A stretch of DNA of 64,000 nucleotides from a virus (IMGVR_UViG_3300046463_000520:34470-98469), one strand, 5' to 3'; positions 24,861 through 33,895 are shown, numbered from the stretch's first letter. Numbers and translations are program-made. Notes: generated from the letters alone by a model not told the origin.

Positions 24861-25705
24861 TGTCCATCTTTGACGAAGTGGAAAACCGGGTCGTCCAATC
24901 GACCACTTCGAGCCTGTCGCAACTGAAGGGCACGATTGCGGGCTTCTCGCCCTTGGGCGCGGGCACGGCGGTGCTCAAGCAAGCCGTCGGCAAGCTCGCG
25001 CCGTCGGCATCGGGCGTGCTCGACAAGGCCCTGCGCGGCGACTTTACGGGCGCGGCATTCGATGCCGTCAACAAGGTCGCGGGCAACGCCATCACGAAGC
25101 TGCTCGCGGGCGGCACGAGCGGCGACATTCTGTTCAACGGCCTGCCGAATCCGCTGCTTGGCGGCATCACGCCGTTTCAGGCCGCGCAAATGGTGACGGA
25201 AATCGCGAGCACGAACTACGCGAAGAAGAACCTGTATTTCATCGAAATCACCGACTACGCAAGCCCGCTTGACGACCAAAACGCATCGGGCCTGTTCAAC
25301 ATGTTCTGCACGAGCGTGTCCATTGGCGGCGGCAACATCATGGGCGAAGCGCACGGCATCGGCTCGGCACAGATGGACATTGTGAATGGCGGCGAGCGCG
25401 ACGAAATCCGTGTGACGACGTATGACGACGCCTACGGGCAAATCAAGCGCTGGTTCAACAAGCGGCGAAGCCTCGCGATCCACGCCGACGGCACGTTCGG
25501 TTTGCCTGCGGACTACCTGTTGCGCCTGCGCATCCTGCACGCCGCCGTGAATGACGAAGTTATGGCGCTGTTCGGCGGGTACGAAGAATCGTACATCGTG
25601 CGCCCGGTCGGTCTGGAAACCGAACTCTCGCGCACGGAAGACGGCCTGCAAGAAATCCAACTGTCGTTCTCGCAGTTCGATACGTTCATGTTCAATCAAG
25701 GGTAG
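24860..25705 (+). CDS. Probable tail or baseplate structural protein
   Basis: A 281-aa protein between portal and tail-lysozyme genes. Residues 1-110 are Gly/Ala/Leu-rich and may be a chaperoned N-terminus. From about 120 it has the beta-rich fold expected of tail-tube or tube-initiator proteins: Y-F-I-E-I-T-D-Y, V-S-I-G-G-G-N-I, E-I-R-V-T-T-Y-D-D-A-Y-G-Q-I-K-R-W-F-N-K, and a final S-F-S-Q-F-D-T-F. This may be a tube-like or baseplate-hub component. No specific family name is certain. Confidence 0.5.
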   Translation: MSIFDEVENRVVQSTTSSLSQLKGTIAGFSPLGAGTAVLKQAVGKLAPSASGVLDKALRGDFTGAAFDAVNKVAGNAITKLLAGGTSGDILFNGLPNPLLGGITPFQAAQMVTEIASTNYAKKNLYFIEITDYASPLDDQNASGLFNMFCTSVSIGGGNIMGEAHGIGSAQMDIVNGGERDEIRVTTYDDAYGQIKRWFNKRRSLAIHADGTFGLPADYLLRLRILHAAVNDEVMALFGGYEESYIVRPVGLETELSRTEDGLQEIQLSFSQFDTFMFNQG

Positions 25706-25708
25706 TAA

Positions 25709-28330
25709 ATGAAGGCTGACGCTAACGGGTTCCTGATTGCCGACCGCGCGATTTCGGTCGAGTCGCTTGCGGGCGCAATGAAGGGCGTGAAGGGCGACAC
25801 GGCGGCGATTCTCGCGCTGCTGAAGGTCGGCGCACGCGCAACGATCACGCAACGCGCGCGCGTGCTCAATTCGGGCGCGAGTCGCGGCCCGTCGGCGGGC
25901 TTGATGGGCGAACGCCTGCCGCCGCCGTCGGTCGCGCGCGATGAAACCGGCAAGTCGCTGGCGCGCGTCGCGGCGGCAATGGCGCGCGAGCGCGACGAGC
26001 GCGGGCGCTTCAAGCCCTACCCGACCGCCGAACTGACCGAAGTCGCGAAGGCGGTGAAGGACATGACGCGCCGCCAAGCTGCCGAACACGCGGAAGAAAA
26101 GCGCGAGCGCGCGAAACGGTCGAGCAAGGGCGCGGATAGCGCGCAGGGCGGGCCGGATAGCTCCGCGCAGTCGTCGGGCGCGGGCAACGGCGGCAAGCCG
26201 CCACGCGGCCCGCAAAGCGGCAGCGCTACGCCCCTGCAAGCGGGCGCGAACAATGGCAACGCGGATGCGACGCGCGACGCGCGCGGGCGCTTCGTCGGCA
26301 AGGGCGGCGGCGCGGGCAGTGACGGCGAAGGGTCGAGCAACGCGGGCGGGGGGCGCGCGAAGCGTGAGCGCGACGGCGACGGCGTGTTCTCGAAAATGAA
26401 GGACTGGTTCAAGGGCTTCGGCGGCATGAAAGGGCCGCAAATGCCCGGCATGGAAGGTTATGAGAAGGTCGATCCGACCGTCGAAGCGAGCAAGGAACTC
26501 GGCAGCATGATTAAGGCCCCGCTCGCGGCGGTCGGCACCGTCGGCAAGGCGGTCGTCGGGCGCGGCTTCAGCGCGGCATCCAAGCTGCCTGCCGCGCCGT
26601 GGTATCGGCGCATCCTGCGCGAACTGCACCTGTTCCGTGACGAGTCGAGCGCATTCGGCAACGCGGAAACGCGCGTGCTGAAGGAAATCGAGCGCAAGAC
26701 GGGCGGCGGGCCGGGCGCGCAGGGCGGCGGCGGCATCATGGGCGCGCTTGGCGGGATGCTCGGCAAGGGCGGCGGCGGGCTTATGTCGCTGCTTGGCGGC
26801 GGGCTGAAGCTCGGCAAGGGAATGCTCAAGCGCCTGCCGCTTTTGGGCGCGCTGTTCGCGGGCGGCTCCGCGCTCGCGTCGATTTTCGGCGGCGACGACC
26901 CGAATAAGTCGCCGGAAGAAAACCGTAAATCGCGCTTCGAAGGCGCGGGGTCCGGCATCGGCGCGATCATCGGCGGCGGGCTTGGCATGTTCCTCGGACC
27001 TGTGGGCGCGATGATTGGCGGCGTCATCGGCGATAAGGTCGGCGAACTCGTCGGCGCATGGCTTGCGACCGTCGATTGGAGCAAGGTCGGCGACACGATC
27101 ACGAGCGCATGGGATGGCGCGGTTGCGACCGTCAAAGATACGTGGAAGACCGTCACCGACGAACTCGGCAAGGTCACGAAGACCGTTTCTGACGCGTGGA
27201 ATGGCGTCATCGACGGCGCGAAGGCATGGCTGAAAGACAAGCTCGGCATCGACGTCGATGCAGGCGTCGCTAAAGCCAAGGAAATGGCGGGCGCAGCGGC
27301 GGACTACGTGAAAGAGAAGGCCGCGCCGGTCGTGGATGCCGTCACAACCGCCGCGAAGCCGGTTGTCGAAGCCGTGAAGGGCGGCGCGCAGGCGGCGGTC
27401 GATTACGGCAAGGAACGCGTCGAAAAGATGGCCGCGCCGATTGCGACCGCAACGGCGAACGCGCTCGACTACGGCAAGGGGCTATTCGGCGGCGGCTCGA
27501 AGGGCAACAAGGCCGCAGTCATGGCCGAAGCGCAAAAGATCACGGACCCGAATGAACGCGCGATGTTTCTCGCGCAGGTCGATCACGAATCGGGCGGGTT
27601 CCGCTCGACCGTCGAGAACACGAACTACAAGGCGAAGGGCTTTCTCGCCAACTTCGGCGCGCGCAATCACATCACGACCGAAGCGCAGGCGCAGGCGATT
27701 CTGGACAAGGGCGACGATGCCAAGCTCGAAGCCATGTACGGCGGCGCATGGGGCAAGAAGAACCTCGGCAACACGGAAGCGGGCGACGCGGCGAAGTTCA
27801 AGGGGCGCGGGGTCATGCAGCTTACCGGTCGCTCGAACTACACGGCGGCAGGTAAGGCGCTCGGCCTCGACTTGGTGAATCACCCTGAACTGCTCGAAGA
27901 CCCGGCAGTGTCGGCAAAGGCCGCGCTCTGGTATTGGAACTCTCGCAAGGGTCTGTCTGCCGCAGGCAAGGCGGGCGACGTGAGCGCGGCGACCGCCGCC
28001 ATCAACGGCGGGCACATCGGGGAAGCGGACCGAAAGGCGAAGTACGGCACCTATCTCGCCGCGATCAAGGCGGGCGACGCGTCGGTTGCGGCTCCCTCGA
28101 TGCCCGCGCCGACGGCGACGGTTGCCGCCGCCGCGCCGCCGCCCGCGCCGCCTGTGCCGCCCTCACCGGTCGCGCCCGCTACCGCGCCGCCGACGGTTTC
28201 CGCCGACATTCCGCAACCGCTCAACTCGCCCGGCCCTATCGACGTCCGAGTATCGCAAGACTCGACTGTGGGACAAGACCTATCAGACCGCCGATTGGCG
28301 CAAATCGCAACGGGCGGGATTTCCGCGTAA
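25709..28330 (+). CDS. Tail-associated GH19 lysozyme, candidate tape-measure protein
   Basis: An 873-aa protein. Residues 1-130 are helical, with R-D-E-R-G-R-F near 95; 130-220 is a Gly/Ser-rich linker with a second R-D-A-R-G-R-F. Residues about 330-455 are Gly-rich and hydrophobic (possible membrane insertion), and 455-600 helical. A GH19 chitinase/lysozyme-like domain follows (about 600-795), with D-H-E-S-G-G-F (E627) and G-R-G-V-M-Q-L-T-G-R-S-N-Y. The Pro-rich C-terminus is disordered. It should open the peptidoglycan during injection. Length and membrane-active segments fit a tape measure, and no other candidate is in the window. Confidence 0.65.
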   Translation: MKADANGFLIADRAISVESLAGAMKGVKGDTAAILALLKVGARATITQRARVLNSGASRGPSAGLMGERLPPPSVARDETGKSLARVAAAMARERDERGRFKPYPTAELTEVAKAVKDMTRRQAAEHAEEKRERAKRSSKGADSAQGGPDSSAQSSGAGNGGKPPRGPQSGSATPLQAGANNGNADATRDARGRFVGKGGGAGSDGEGSSNAGGGRAKRERDGDGVFSKMKDWFKGFGGMKGPQMPGMEGYEKVDPTVEASKELGSMIKAPLAAVGTVGKAVVGRGFSAASKLPAAPWYRRILRELHLFRDESSAFGNAETRVLKEIERKTGGGPGAQGGGGIMGALGGMLGKGGGGLMSLLGGGLKLGKGMLKRLPLLGALFAGGSALASIFGGDDPNKSPEENRKSRFEGAGSGIGAIIGGGLGMFLGPVGAMIGGVIGDKVGELVGAWLATVDWSKVGDTITSAWDGAVATVKDTWKTVTDELGKVTKTVSDAWNGVIDGAKAWLKDKLGIDVDAGVAKAKEMAGAAADYVKEKAAPVVDAVTTAAKPVVEAVKGGAQAAVDYGKERVEKMAAPIATATANALDYGKGLFGGGSKGNKAAVMAEAQKITDPNERAMFLAQVDHESGGFRSTVENTNYKAKGFLANFGARNHITTEAQAQAILDKGDDAKLEAMYGGAWGKKNLGNTEAGDAAKFKGRGVMQLTGRSNYTAAGKALGLDLVNHPELLEDPAVSAKAALWYWNSRKGLSAAGKAGDVSAATAAINGGHIGEADRKAKYGTYLAAIKAGDASVAAPSMPAPTATVAAAAPPPAPPVPPSPVAPATAPPTVSADIPQPLNSPGPIDVRVSQDSTVGQDLSDRRLAQIATGGISA

Positions 28331-28453
28331 AAACAATGACCTGCGGGGCCTGTGTGTGGCGGCGCACATAGGCCCTAAAAAATCCGTTAGGAAATATCGC
28401 ATCGTCTTGTCAATATTCTGCTCACACTTCGTTACATAGGGTCTGACGCCGTT

Positions 28454-28894
28454 ATGAAGCCGCCTAAGAGCATTCTCGCCGCCGTCGTCATCAGTTCGCT
28501 CGCGTGTTTGGGGGCCGTGCAAACGGCGCGTGCGGACCAAAACAACATCGACGCGGCGATGAAACAGGCTGTGACGGATTACAAGGCGGGCGGGGCAAAC
28601 GCCATGTCGGACCGCGCGAAGTTTTGCTATGACGCTGTGGACTATCGTCGTGGCAACGAGGGAGCGGCAAAGGCTGTCGAATACTGCATGTCGTATGAGT
28701 TTGCCGCTGTGTCTATCCTGTCCACGCTCAAAAAATACGACCCCTACGCCGGGTATTTCAACGGCTTGGACGTGATTTTTCGGGCGGCGCGGTACACAGA
28801 AAAGGCTCGCGTAGTTGTGCTGCCGGAACAGTTTGATCCGTTCTGGAAGCCGCGTAGCGAGTACATACACAAGGCCATACCGGGGATGCTGTAA
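28454..28894 (+). CDS. Secreted accessory (moron-like) protein
   Basis: A 146-aa protein with an N-terminal signal peptide (basic start, hydrophobic 8-22, A-R-A-D cleavage-like site near 26). The mature part has two Cys and an N-terminal helix; no family recognised. It is flanked by AT-rich DNA (28370-28450) and followed by its own terminator, the layout of a moron expressed apart from virion genes. A degenerate TAGGAAATATCGC lies at 28388-28400. The periplasmic role is unknown. Confidence 0.65.
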   Translation: MKPPKSILAAVVISSLACLGAVQTARADQNNIDAAMKQAVTDYKAGGANAMSDRAKFCYDAVDYRRGNEGAAKAVEYCMSYEFAAVSILSTLKKYDPYAGYFNGLDVIFRAARYTEKARVVVLPEQFDPFWKPRSEYIHKAIPGML

Positions 28895-28926
28895 CAGACC
28901 GCGCGAGACGGTCCACCGCCACTTTG

Positions 28927-28952
28927 AAGCCCGCCTAGCAAGCGGGCTTTTT
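28927..28952 (+). terminator. Rho-independent terminator
   Basis: AAGCCCGC (28927-28934) and GCGGGCTT (28942-28949) arms with a 7-base loop, followed by a short T-run. Ends the accessory gene and isolates the next late unit. Confidence 0.85.
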
Positions 28953-28976
28953 CCATTGGCGCGCGCTTTTTTGAGC

Positions 28977-28987
28977 TAGGAAAACGC
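28977..28987 (+). promoter_or_regulatory. Late promoter-type motif TAGGAAAACGC, copy 4
   Basis: Perfect copy, 77 bp before the preferred ATG of the tube-like gene and 24 bp after a terminator. Confidence 0.7.
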
Positions 28988-29053
28988 AAAGGGGTCATCG
29001 CAAAAACGCCTTCGAGAATGGGTTTGCAAACTTCCATTCATTCGGGCGAAAAG

Positions 29054-29557
29054 ATGACTCTCAATACCGATACCTACCTCGGTCAAGCTCTGAACCAATT
29101 GCAGACCTTCGGCGACAAGTCGATTTCGTCCGACGCGACGATGGTCATTGACGGGTTCGAGCAATACCGCTTCCTGTTCAAGCAGTTCCCGCAACCGACC
29201 CTTTCGAGCGCAGGCGAAATCGAAATCGCCGGTCCGATGGGCATTGCGACCTTCCAACCGCAGCAAGCGAAGATCAATCAGCAAGGTCAAGTCTCGATGT
29301 ATGAGACGGTGGACGGCGACGCTGAAAAGCTCCAACGCGCAATCATGGCGAAGGGCGGACGCTTCGACGCGACGATTTACGAAGGCACGCTCGAAAAGCA
29401 CACGCGCGGCTGGCGCATCTACAAGTGCTTCGTGCAACTCGACAACCCGGACCGCGATTGGGAAAACCGTGGTCAGGTCACGATGCTGTCGGGCACGATG
29501 TTCTTCCACTACACCGGCGAAACGCTGCCCGGCAACGTGGCGACCCTCGCGGGCTAA
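29054..29557 (+). CDS. Tail tube-like protein
   Basis: A 167-aa protein; ATG at 29054 is preferred, with an in-frame ATG at 29018 adding 12 residues. It has the size and beta-sandwich texture of myoviral tube proteins: F-L-F-K-Q-F-P-Q-P-T-L, E-I-E-I-A-G-P-M-G, then long alternating strands and a C-terminal loop. The tube carries DNA inside the contractile sheath. It opens a unit that continues with baseplate and spike genes. A baseplate protein with the same fold is an alternative. Confidence 0.5.
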   Translation: MTLNTDTYLGQALNQLQTFGDKSISSDATMVIDGFEQYRFLFKQFPQPTLSSAGEIEIAGPMGIATFQPQQAKINQQGQVSMYETVDGDAEKLQRAIMAKGGRFDATIYEGTLEKHTRGWRIYKCFVQLDNPDRDWENRGQVTMLSGTMFFHYTGETLPGNVATLAG

Positions 29558-29560
29558 ACG

Positions 29561-30106
29561 ATGGCGTACCTCACGCTTTCTGAACTCGCGCTGTCGGTCG
29601 CGTACCCGTTCGGCATGGTGCTGGACGACGCCGATCAGGAAGCGCAGGCGATCAATGCGGCCCGGTTCTATCTCGGACATGGCCGCATTGAATCGCTCGA
29701 TGCGCCTATCGCCTACGACAACCCGACGGACGCGCTTTTTACCGCCTATCGCCTGCCCTACCTTGGGCCGTCGGACGGTACGGGCGTGATTTCGTCGGGC
29801 ATCGACTTCGGTCCCGGCACGCGCATGGGCGACTCCGACACGCCGCCCGCGCCGACCGTGCCTGCGCCGCCCACGCCTGCGGTGCTCGACGCGCAGACGC
29901 AAATCACGCCGTCTGAATGGTCGATCATCAAGCCGCTCTACATGCTCTATGTCGAGCGCGAGAACGCGCGCGTGCTCGAAACCTCGCGGCAGCAAGGCGT
30001 CGAAGTCTTCGGGCGCGACGTGTCGAGCGTGCAGGCCGATATCGAGCGACAGGAAACCGAAGTCATGCCGCGCCTCGCGTTCTTCCAGCCGGTCGAGACT
30101 ATCTAA
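29561..30106 (+). CDS. Hypothetical tail or baseplate protein
   Basis: A 181-aa protein between the tube-like and hub-like genes, ending in TAATG overlap with the next start. A Pro-rich linker (about 100-118) divides a compact N-terminal half from a helical C-terminal half (W-S-I-I-K-P-L-Y-M-L-Y-V-E-R-E-N). Location suggests a tail-completion or baseplate role; no family recognised. Confidence 0.55.
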   Translation: MAYLTLSELALSVAYPFGMVLDDADQEAQAINAARFYLGHGRIESLDAPIAYDNPTDALFTAYRLPYLGPSDGTGVISSGIDFGPGTRMGDSDTPPAPTVPAPPTPAVLDAQTQITPSEWSIIKPLYMLYVERENARVLETSRQQGVEVFGRDVSSVQADIERQETEVMPRLAFFQPVETI

Positions 30107-30984
30107 TGATCGTCGTGAAAGACGTGCGCGGCGACATGATGCTGAAGGCAACCCTTCGGCATGACCTAGCGCCTATCCCGCTCACCTTCGAAGGCGTGTT
30201 CCGCACGACGACACAGACCGCCGCGCAGTTTAAGGACGGCGCGGTGCTCGTCGTGAATGACGTGCCTATGCGCATCGTGAAGGCCGTTCCGCAGCATATG
30301 GCGGACGGCGGCGTGCAGGGTAAAGAGCCGTTTTCGGGCACGCATGTCACGGCGTTCCCTGACGGCCTGCAAGCGCTCGCGCTGCCGCGCACGGCGGCGG
30401 CGATTTTCACCAACGGGTCACTGGCGGGCGCATATCGCGGGTGCGGCGGCACGGTCCCTGTGCAGGGCGATTTCCAGCTTGACCTGTTCTCGTGTCACGT
30501 CGGCGAGATTCCGACCTTCGCCATCGCGCGCGCTTTGCAGGAAATGGGCGGCGTGGTTATGTGGCGCGGCAAGTCGCTGAAGGTCATGCCGTTTCGCGAC
30601 CTGTTCGCCCAGACGCCGGTCACGTCGCTCACGGTCGATTCAAGCGAATCGGTCAACTCCGCGCATCTCGTCGCGGACCAAATACCCGTTTTCTATTCCA
30701 TCGGCCCCGACGGGCAGGTTATCAGCGCGACCCGTAAGGACGCCGCGCAAAAGCTCGCATTCACGCCGCGCAAGACGCTCGCGCAACTCAACGCAATGGG
30801 CCGCGTGCTCGTGAATCGCCGGGCCGTGACGACCACGCTCAATCCCTCACTGCGTGCGGGCGACATGCTCAACGTGCAGGGCACGCCAATGGTTTTGATG
30901 ACGGTCGCTCACCACTTGGATAACGGCTCGGACGGCGGCGGCGGTTCTCAATACACGCGCGTTTGGCTTGGAGTGCTCTCGTGA
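30106..30984 (+). CDS. Baseplate hub-like protein
   Basis: A 292-aa beta-rich protein located immediately before the spike gene, where contractile-tail phages encode the hub (gp27/gpD-like). The ATG overlaps the previous stop (TAATG). Strand-rich segments such as L-T-F-E-G-V-F-R-T and the C-terminal M-L-N-V-Q-G-T-P-M-V-L-M-T-V-A-H-H are compatible with late-control-D-type hubs. This rests on position and texture rather than a diagnostic motif. Confidence 0.5.
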   Translation: MIVVKDVRGDMMLKATLRHDLAPIPLTFEGVFRTTTQTAAQFKDGAVLVVNDVPMRIVKAVPQHMADGGVQGKEPFSGTHVTAFPDGLQALALPRTAAAIFTNGSLAGAYRGCGGTVPVQGDFQLDLFSCHVGEIPTFAIARALQEMGGVVMWRGKSLKVMPFRDLFAQTPVTSLTVDSSESVNSAHLVADQIPVFYSIGPDGQVISATRKDAAQKLAFTPRKTLAQLNAMGRVLVNRRAVTTTLNPSLRAGDMLNVQGTPMVLMTVAHHLDNGSDGGGGSQYTRVWLGVLS

Positions 30985-31583
30985 TTGGACTCATGCCCGG
31001 TTTCATCGACACGGTAAGCACGGACGACCGGGGCGCGCGCATGTACCGCGTGCGCATTCCCGGCTTGACCGATGGCGCAAGCGAGCAACCGCGCGCCGAA
31101 CTGCTCAACCCTATCGGCGACAAGTCGGAACACACGGAAATCCGTATCAAGCCGGGCGACCGGATATGGCTCGCGTTTCAGGGCGGCGATACGCGGCATC
31201 CGGTCATCGTCGGATACCGCCCGCGCAATCAGGAAAACGCAATGGATTGGCGGCGATTCGAGCACGCAAACTTTGAATTCAACGCGGACAACGTTTTTCA
31301 GGTCATCGCCGGGACGCAGGTTCATATCAAGACGCCGCTCGCTTACGTCGAAGCTCCGAACTCGCACATTACGGGCGACGTTCAGATTGACGGCAGCGCG
31401 ACCGTGAATGGCTTGCTGACCTACAAGGGCGGCATGAAGGGCAGCGGCGGCAGCGGTGCATCCGCGCAGATTGACGGCGGCATTGAAGCGACGGGCGATA
31501 TCAAGGCCGGAAACATCAGTCTCGAAGGCCACGCACACATGGAACAAGGCGACGGCAACCGGGTCGGCCCGCCGATCCCGTAA
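30981..31583 (+). CDS. Baseplate spike protein (gpV/gp5-like) with HxH tip
   Basis: A 200-aa protein from a GTG that overlaps the preceding TGA and has TTGGAG upstream. The N-terminal OB-like part has Y-R-V-R-I-P-G-L and G-D-R-I-W-L-A-F-Q-G-G-D-T-R-H-P-V-I-V-G-Y, diagnostic of gpV-type spikes. Residues 100-180 form a short beta-helix, ending in G-H-A-H-M-E-Q-G-D-G-N-R-V-G-P-P. The H-A-H matches the HxH iron site at the tip of such spikes. It pierces the outer membrane on sheath contraction. Confidence 0.8.
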   Translation: MIGLMPGFIDTVSTDDRGARMYRVRIPGLTDGASEQPRAELLNPIGDKSEHTEIRIKPGDRIWLAFQGGDTRHPVIVGYRPRNQENAMDWRRFEHANFEFNADNVFQVIAGTQVHIKTPLAYVEAPNSHITGDVQIDGSATVNGLLTYKGGMKGSGGSGASAQIDGGIEATGDIKAGNISLEGHAHMEQGDGNRVGPPIP

Positions 31584-31594
31584 AGGACAACGAA

Positions 31595-32077
31595 ATGCAA
31601 AACCTGATTTTCGACATTTACAACCTGTCGCACAAAGACAAGGCCATTGCGGACGCGAAGAAGGCGTTCAAAAAGGCGGGCGCAACGGTCGTGTCCGTGG
31701 ACGTCGATGCGAAGACCAAAAAGGCGCTCGGCATCGAGTACCGCGAAGTGCAGTTCGGCTTTGCCGACTCGCAAACGGTGCGCTTTGGCGTCAATGCGTC
31801 GGGCGACGTCGCGCAGGTCCGCATCAACGGTAAGGCGGTCCCGCTGAAGAACCCCGACGACCACGCCGAAGCCATCAAAGAGATTGCGGCGGCGATGGAC
31901 AAGGGGCGCACCAAGTTTCAAGCGGCGCTCGCGAAGACGAAGACGCCGCTGCCGCCGACGGTGCGCACTGCTATGCCGAAGGTGCTCGACGCCATGAAAG
32001 CGAAGGTATCCGCACTGGACGAAGCGATTAGCGAAGCGACCGTCACGCGCGATGGTTTGCTCGCGCAACTCCAATAA
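31595..32077 (+). CDS. DarA N-terminal-domain-like protein
   Basis: A 160-aa protein ending the spike unit. Its core, V-Q-F-G-F-A-D-S-Q-T-V-R-F-G-V...G-D-V-A-Q-V-R-I-N-G-K-A-V-P-L-K-N-P-D-D, followed by A-I-K-E-I-A-A-A-M and a K-F-Q-A-A-L-A-K helix, resembles the DarA_N module of polyvalent proteins. P1 DarA is a head-packaged anti-restriction factor. Here the module stands alone with a coiled-coil tail. Co-expression with virion genes fits packaging. The family match is from memory of the pattern. Confidence 0.5.
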   Translation: MQNLIFDIYNLSHKDKAIADAKKAFKKAGATVVSVDVDAKTKKALGIEYREVQFGFADSQTVRFGVNASGDVAQVRINGKAVPLKNPDDHAEAIKEIAAAMDKGRTKFQAALAKTKTPLPPTVRTAMPKVLDAMKAKVSALDEAISEATVTRDGLLAQLQ

Positions 32078-32105
32078 CGGCGGGCGAAAGCGGCATTTTC
32101 GCAAC

Positions 32106-32116
32106 TAGGAAAACGC
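32106..32116 (+). promoter_or_regulatory. Late promoter-type motif TAGGAAAACGC, copy 5
   Basis: Perfect copy, 111 bp before the major capsid ATG. The next element of the leader, GAAAAGTGCCGCTGA, begins exactly 24 bp from the motif start, as in copy 6. Confidence 0.7.
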
Positions 32117-32129
32117 AACGGCGCGCATT

Positions 32130-32182
32130 GAAAAGTGCCGCTGAAAATGAAGGCTCAAAGATAAGTACGGGGTTCCGTGCTT
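32130..32182 (+). other. Structured capsid-gene leader
   Basis: GAAAAGTGCCGCTGA (32130-32144) is followed by a hairpin with AAGTACGG (32163-32170), loop GGTT and CCGTGCTT (32175-32182). The same two elements, in the same order, occur in the leader at 41774-41828. Likely an mRNA-stabilising or translation-enhancing leader for abundant virion proteins. Confidence 0.6.
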
Positions 32183-32216
32183 TGTTTTGAAAACCAACTC
32201 AATTGATAGGTAAAAC

Positions 32217-33860
32217 ATGAACGGAACTCAAAACCGTAAGTACACGCTGTCCGATCAGCGCGAAGTCGAAAACTTCGTGCATGGCGTGGCGAACGCCGAA
32301 GGCAAGCCGGGCATGTTGCTCGACTCCGCCGCCGCCGCTGACGCGGGCATGGCCGCTGCGAAAGAATCGGGCAACCTGCCGACCGCGCTGAACGAACTGC
32401 TTGGCGTGACGAGCGTCGAAGAACAGAAGATCGTCAAGGCGATTTTCGACGGCGTGAATGTGTTCCAGCGCGAGCACGGTTTCATGCCGTCGGGCGACTT
32501 GCTGCTGACCGCCATCGACCAAGCCAAGTCGATTTACGACTCGGCAACGAACAACCATCACGATCAGATTTCGCTCACGCCGAACGCGCCTATCGTCGCG
32601 ATTCTTGGCGCGCTCGCTGAAGCCTGCCCGTTCGCCGGTTATTTGGCTGCGGACAGGGGTTCGAACGAAGCACGCCTAATCATCGTGTCGCACCAAGCCG
32701 GTTCGAACTGGGGCGGCTACAAGCAAGGCAACTTGATGGACGGTATCGCGCAAGGCGAATCGTTCATGGGTTCCTCGCGCACGAAATCGCTGTCGGCACC
32801 GAACGACACGGCGAACTACAAGGTCACGTTCTACGACGGCGAAGACGGCAGCGGCGAAGTGCTGACGATGCTGCGCGGTCGCACCATCGTGTACGTCAAC
32901 GGCATGATTGCCGTGCAGGAAATCCAGAACGGTTCGAGCACGGCAGCAAGCGTGCCGCTCATGGGCGGATGCACCATCGGCGGCGTCGATTACGCGCTCA
33001 CCGGCACGGTCAAGCCCGCGTCGGGCGAAGTGGTCGTCACGCCGGGTTCCGCCCTGCCCGCTGGCACGGTCGTGACCATCGAAGTGGCCGTGGACTACGA
33101 AACGCGCCCGGAAAAGACGCCGAAGATGCAGGTTCAAGCGCAGGTGTTCCAACTGTTCGCGAACCCGTTCCGCGTCACGTACCAAGTCACGCCGGAAGCT
33201 CGTTCGCAGTTCTCGAACGAAGTCGGCGTCGATGCAGGCGCAGAAGCGATGATGGCCGTTCGTGGTCAGTATTCGATGGAACGTCATTACGACGCGCTGA
33301 AGAAGGCGAAGATGATTGGCGCATTCCAAGGCAAGTGGGAATACGACTTCGACTACGACAACCAGATTCAGCAAAAGACCCGCGCGCAAATCCTTCAGGA
33401 TTTCGCATCGGTGCTCGGCATGGCGTCGCAAGCGATGGCCGAAGCGACGGCTGACCACGGCATCACGCACATGTACGTCGGCAAGTTCGTGGCCGCACTG
33501 TTCCGCTCGCTCGACGCGACGCTGTTCCAGTCGTCGGGCCTCACGGACCGTCCGGGCATTTTCCGTGTCGGCAAGCTGTTCGGCGTGTACGAAGTCTATT
33601 ACTCGCCGAAGGTCGTCAACGAAGCCGCCGACGGTTCGACATCGGAAATCATCTGCGTGGGTCGTTCCACGCAGACGGCGCGCTGCCCGATCATCATGGG
33701 CGACGCCTCGGCTCCGATGTTCGAGCCGCTCGGCACGACGGAAACCCTCAAGACCGGCTACGGCTTCAACGCCCGTTCGTTCAACCGCGTCAACCCGCAC
33801 GCAATGTCGGCTGTCGGTTGCACGGTTATCACGGTGAAGAACCTGCAAAAAGCGGCGTAA
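32217..33860 (+). CDS. Major capsid protein
   Basis: A 547-aa protein with its own late motif, structured leader and strong terminator, the arrangement expected for the most abundant virion protein. A helical N-terminal 110 residues may act as a scaffold-like delta region. The later part alternates beta sheet and helices (Q-V-Q-A-Q-V-F-Q-L-F-A-N-P-F-R-V-T-Y-Q-V) and ends in strands with G-Y-G-F-N-A-R-S-F-N-R-V-N-P-H-A, as in large HK97-fold capsids of myoviruses. Position between spike and sheath genes agrees. No protease site was identified. Confidence 0.7.
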   Translation: MNGTQNRKYTLSDQREVENFVHGVANAEGKPGMLLDSAAAADAGMAAAKESGNLPTALNELLGVTSVEEQKIVKAIFDGVNVFQREHGFMPSGDLLLTAIDQAKSIYDSATNNHHDQISLTPNAPIVAILGALAEACPFAGYLAADRGSNEARLIIVSHQAGSNWGGYKQGNLMDGIAQGESFMGSSRTKSLSAPNDTANYKVTFYDGEDGSGEVLTMLRGRTIVYVNGMIAVQEIQNGSSTAASVPLMGGCTIGGVDYALTGTVKPASGEVVVTPGSALPAGTVVTIEVAVDYETRPEKTPKMQVQAQVFQLFANPFRVTYQVTPEARSQFSNEVGVDAGAEAMMAVRGQYSMERHYDALKKAKMIGAFQGKWEYDFDYDNQIQQKTRAQILQDFASVLGMASQAMAEATADHGITHMYVGKFVAALFRSLDATLFQSSGLTDRPGIFRVGKLFGVYEVYYSPKVVNEAADGSTSEIICVGRSTQTARCPIIMGDASAPMFEPLGTTETLKTGYGFNARSFNRVNPHAMSAVGCTVITVKNLQKAA

Positions 33861-33895
33861 GCCGTGCGCGGCGCGAGTCGCGTAAGTAGCTGACG

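Noticed and set aside
24857-26629. A 590-codon minus-strand frame opposite the tail-lysozyme gene
   Set aside because: Shadow of the Ala/Gly-rich + strand gene, with no initiation signals.
31231-31240. AGGAAAACGC inside the spike gene
   Set aside because: One base short of the motif, embedded in codons for Q-E-N-A, and not before a gene; treated as chance.
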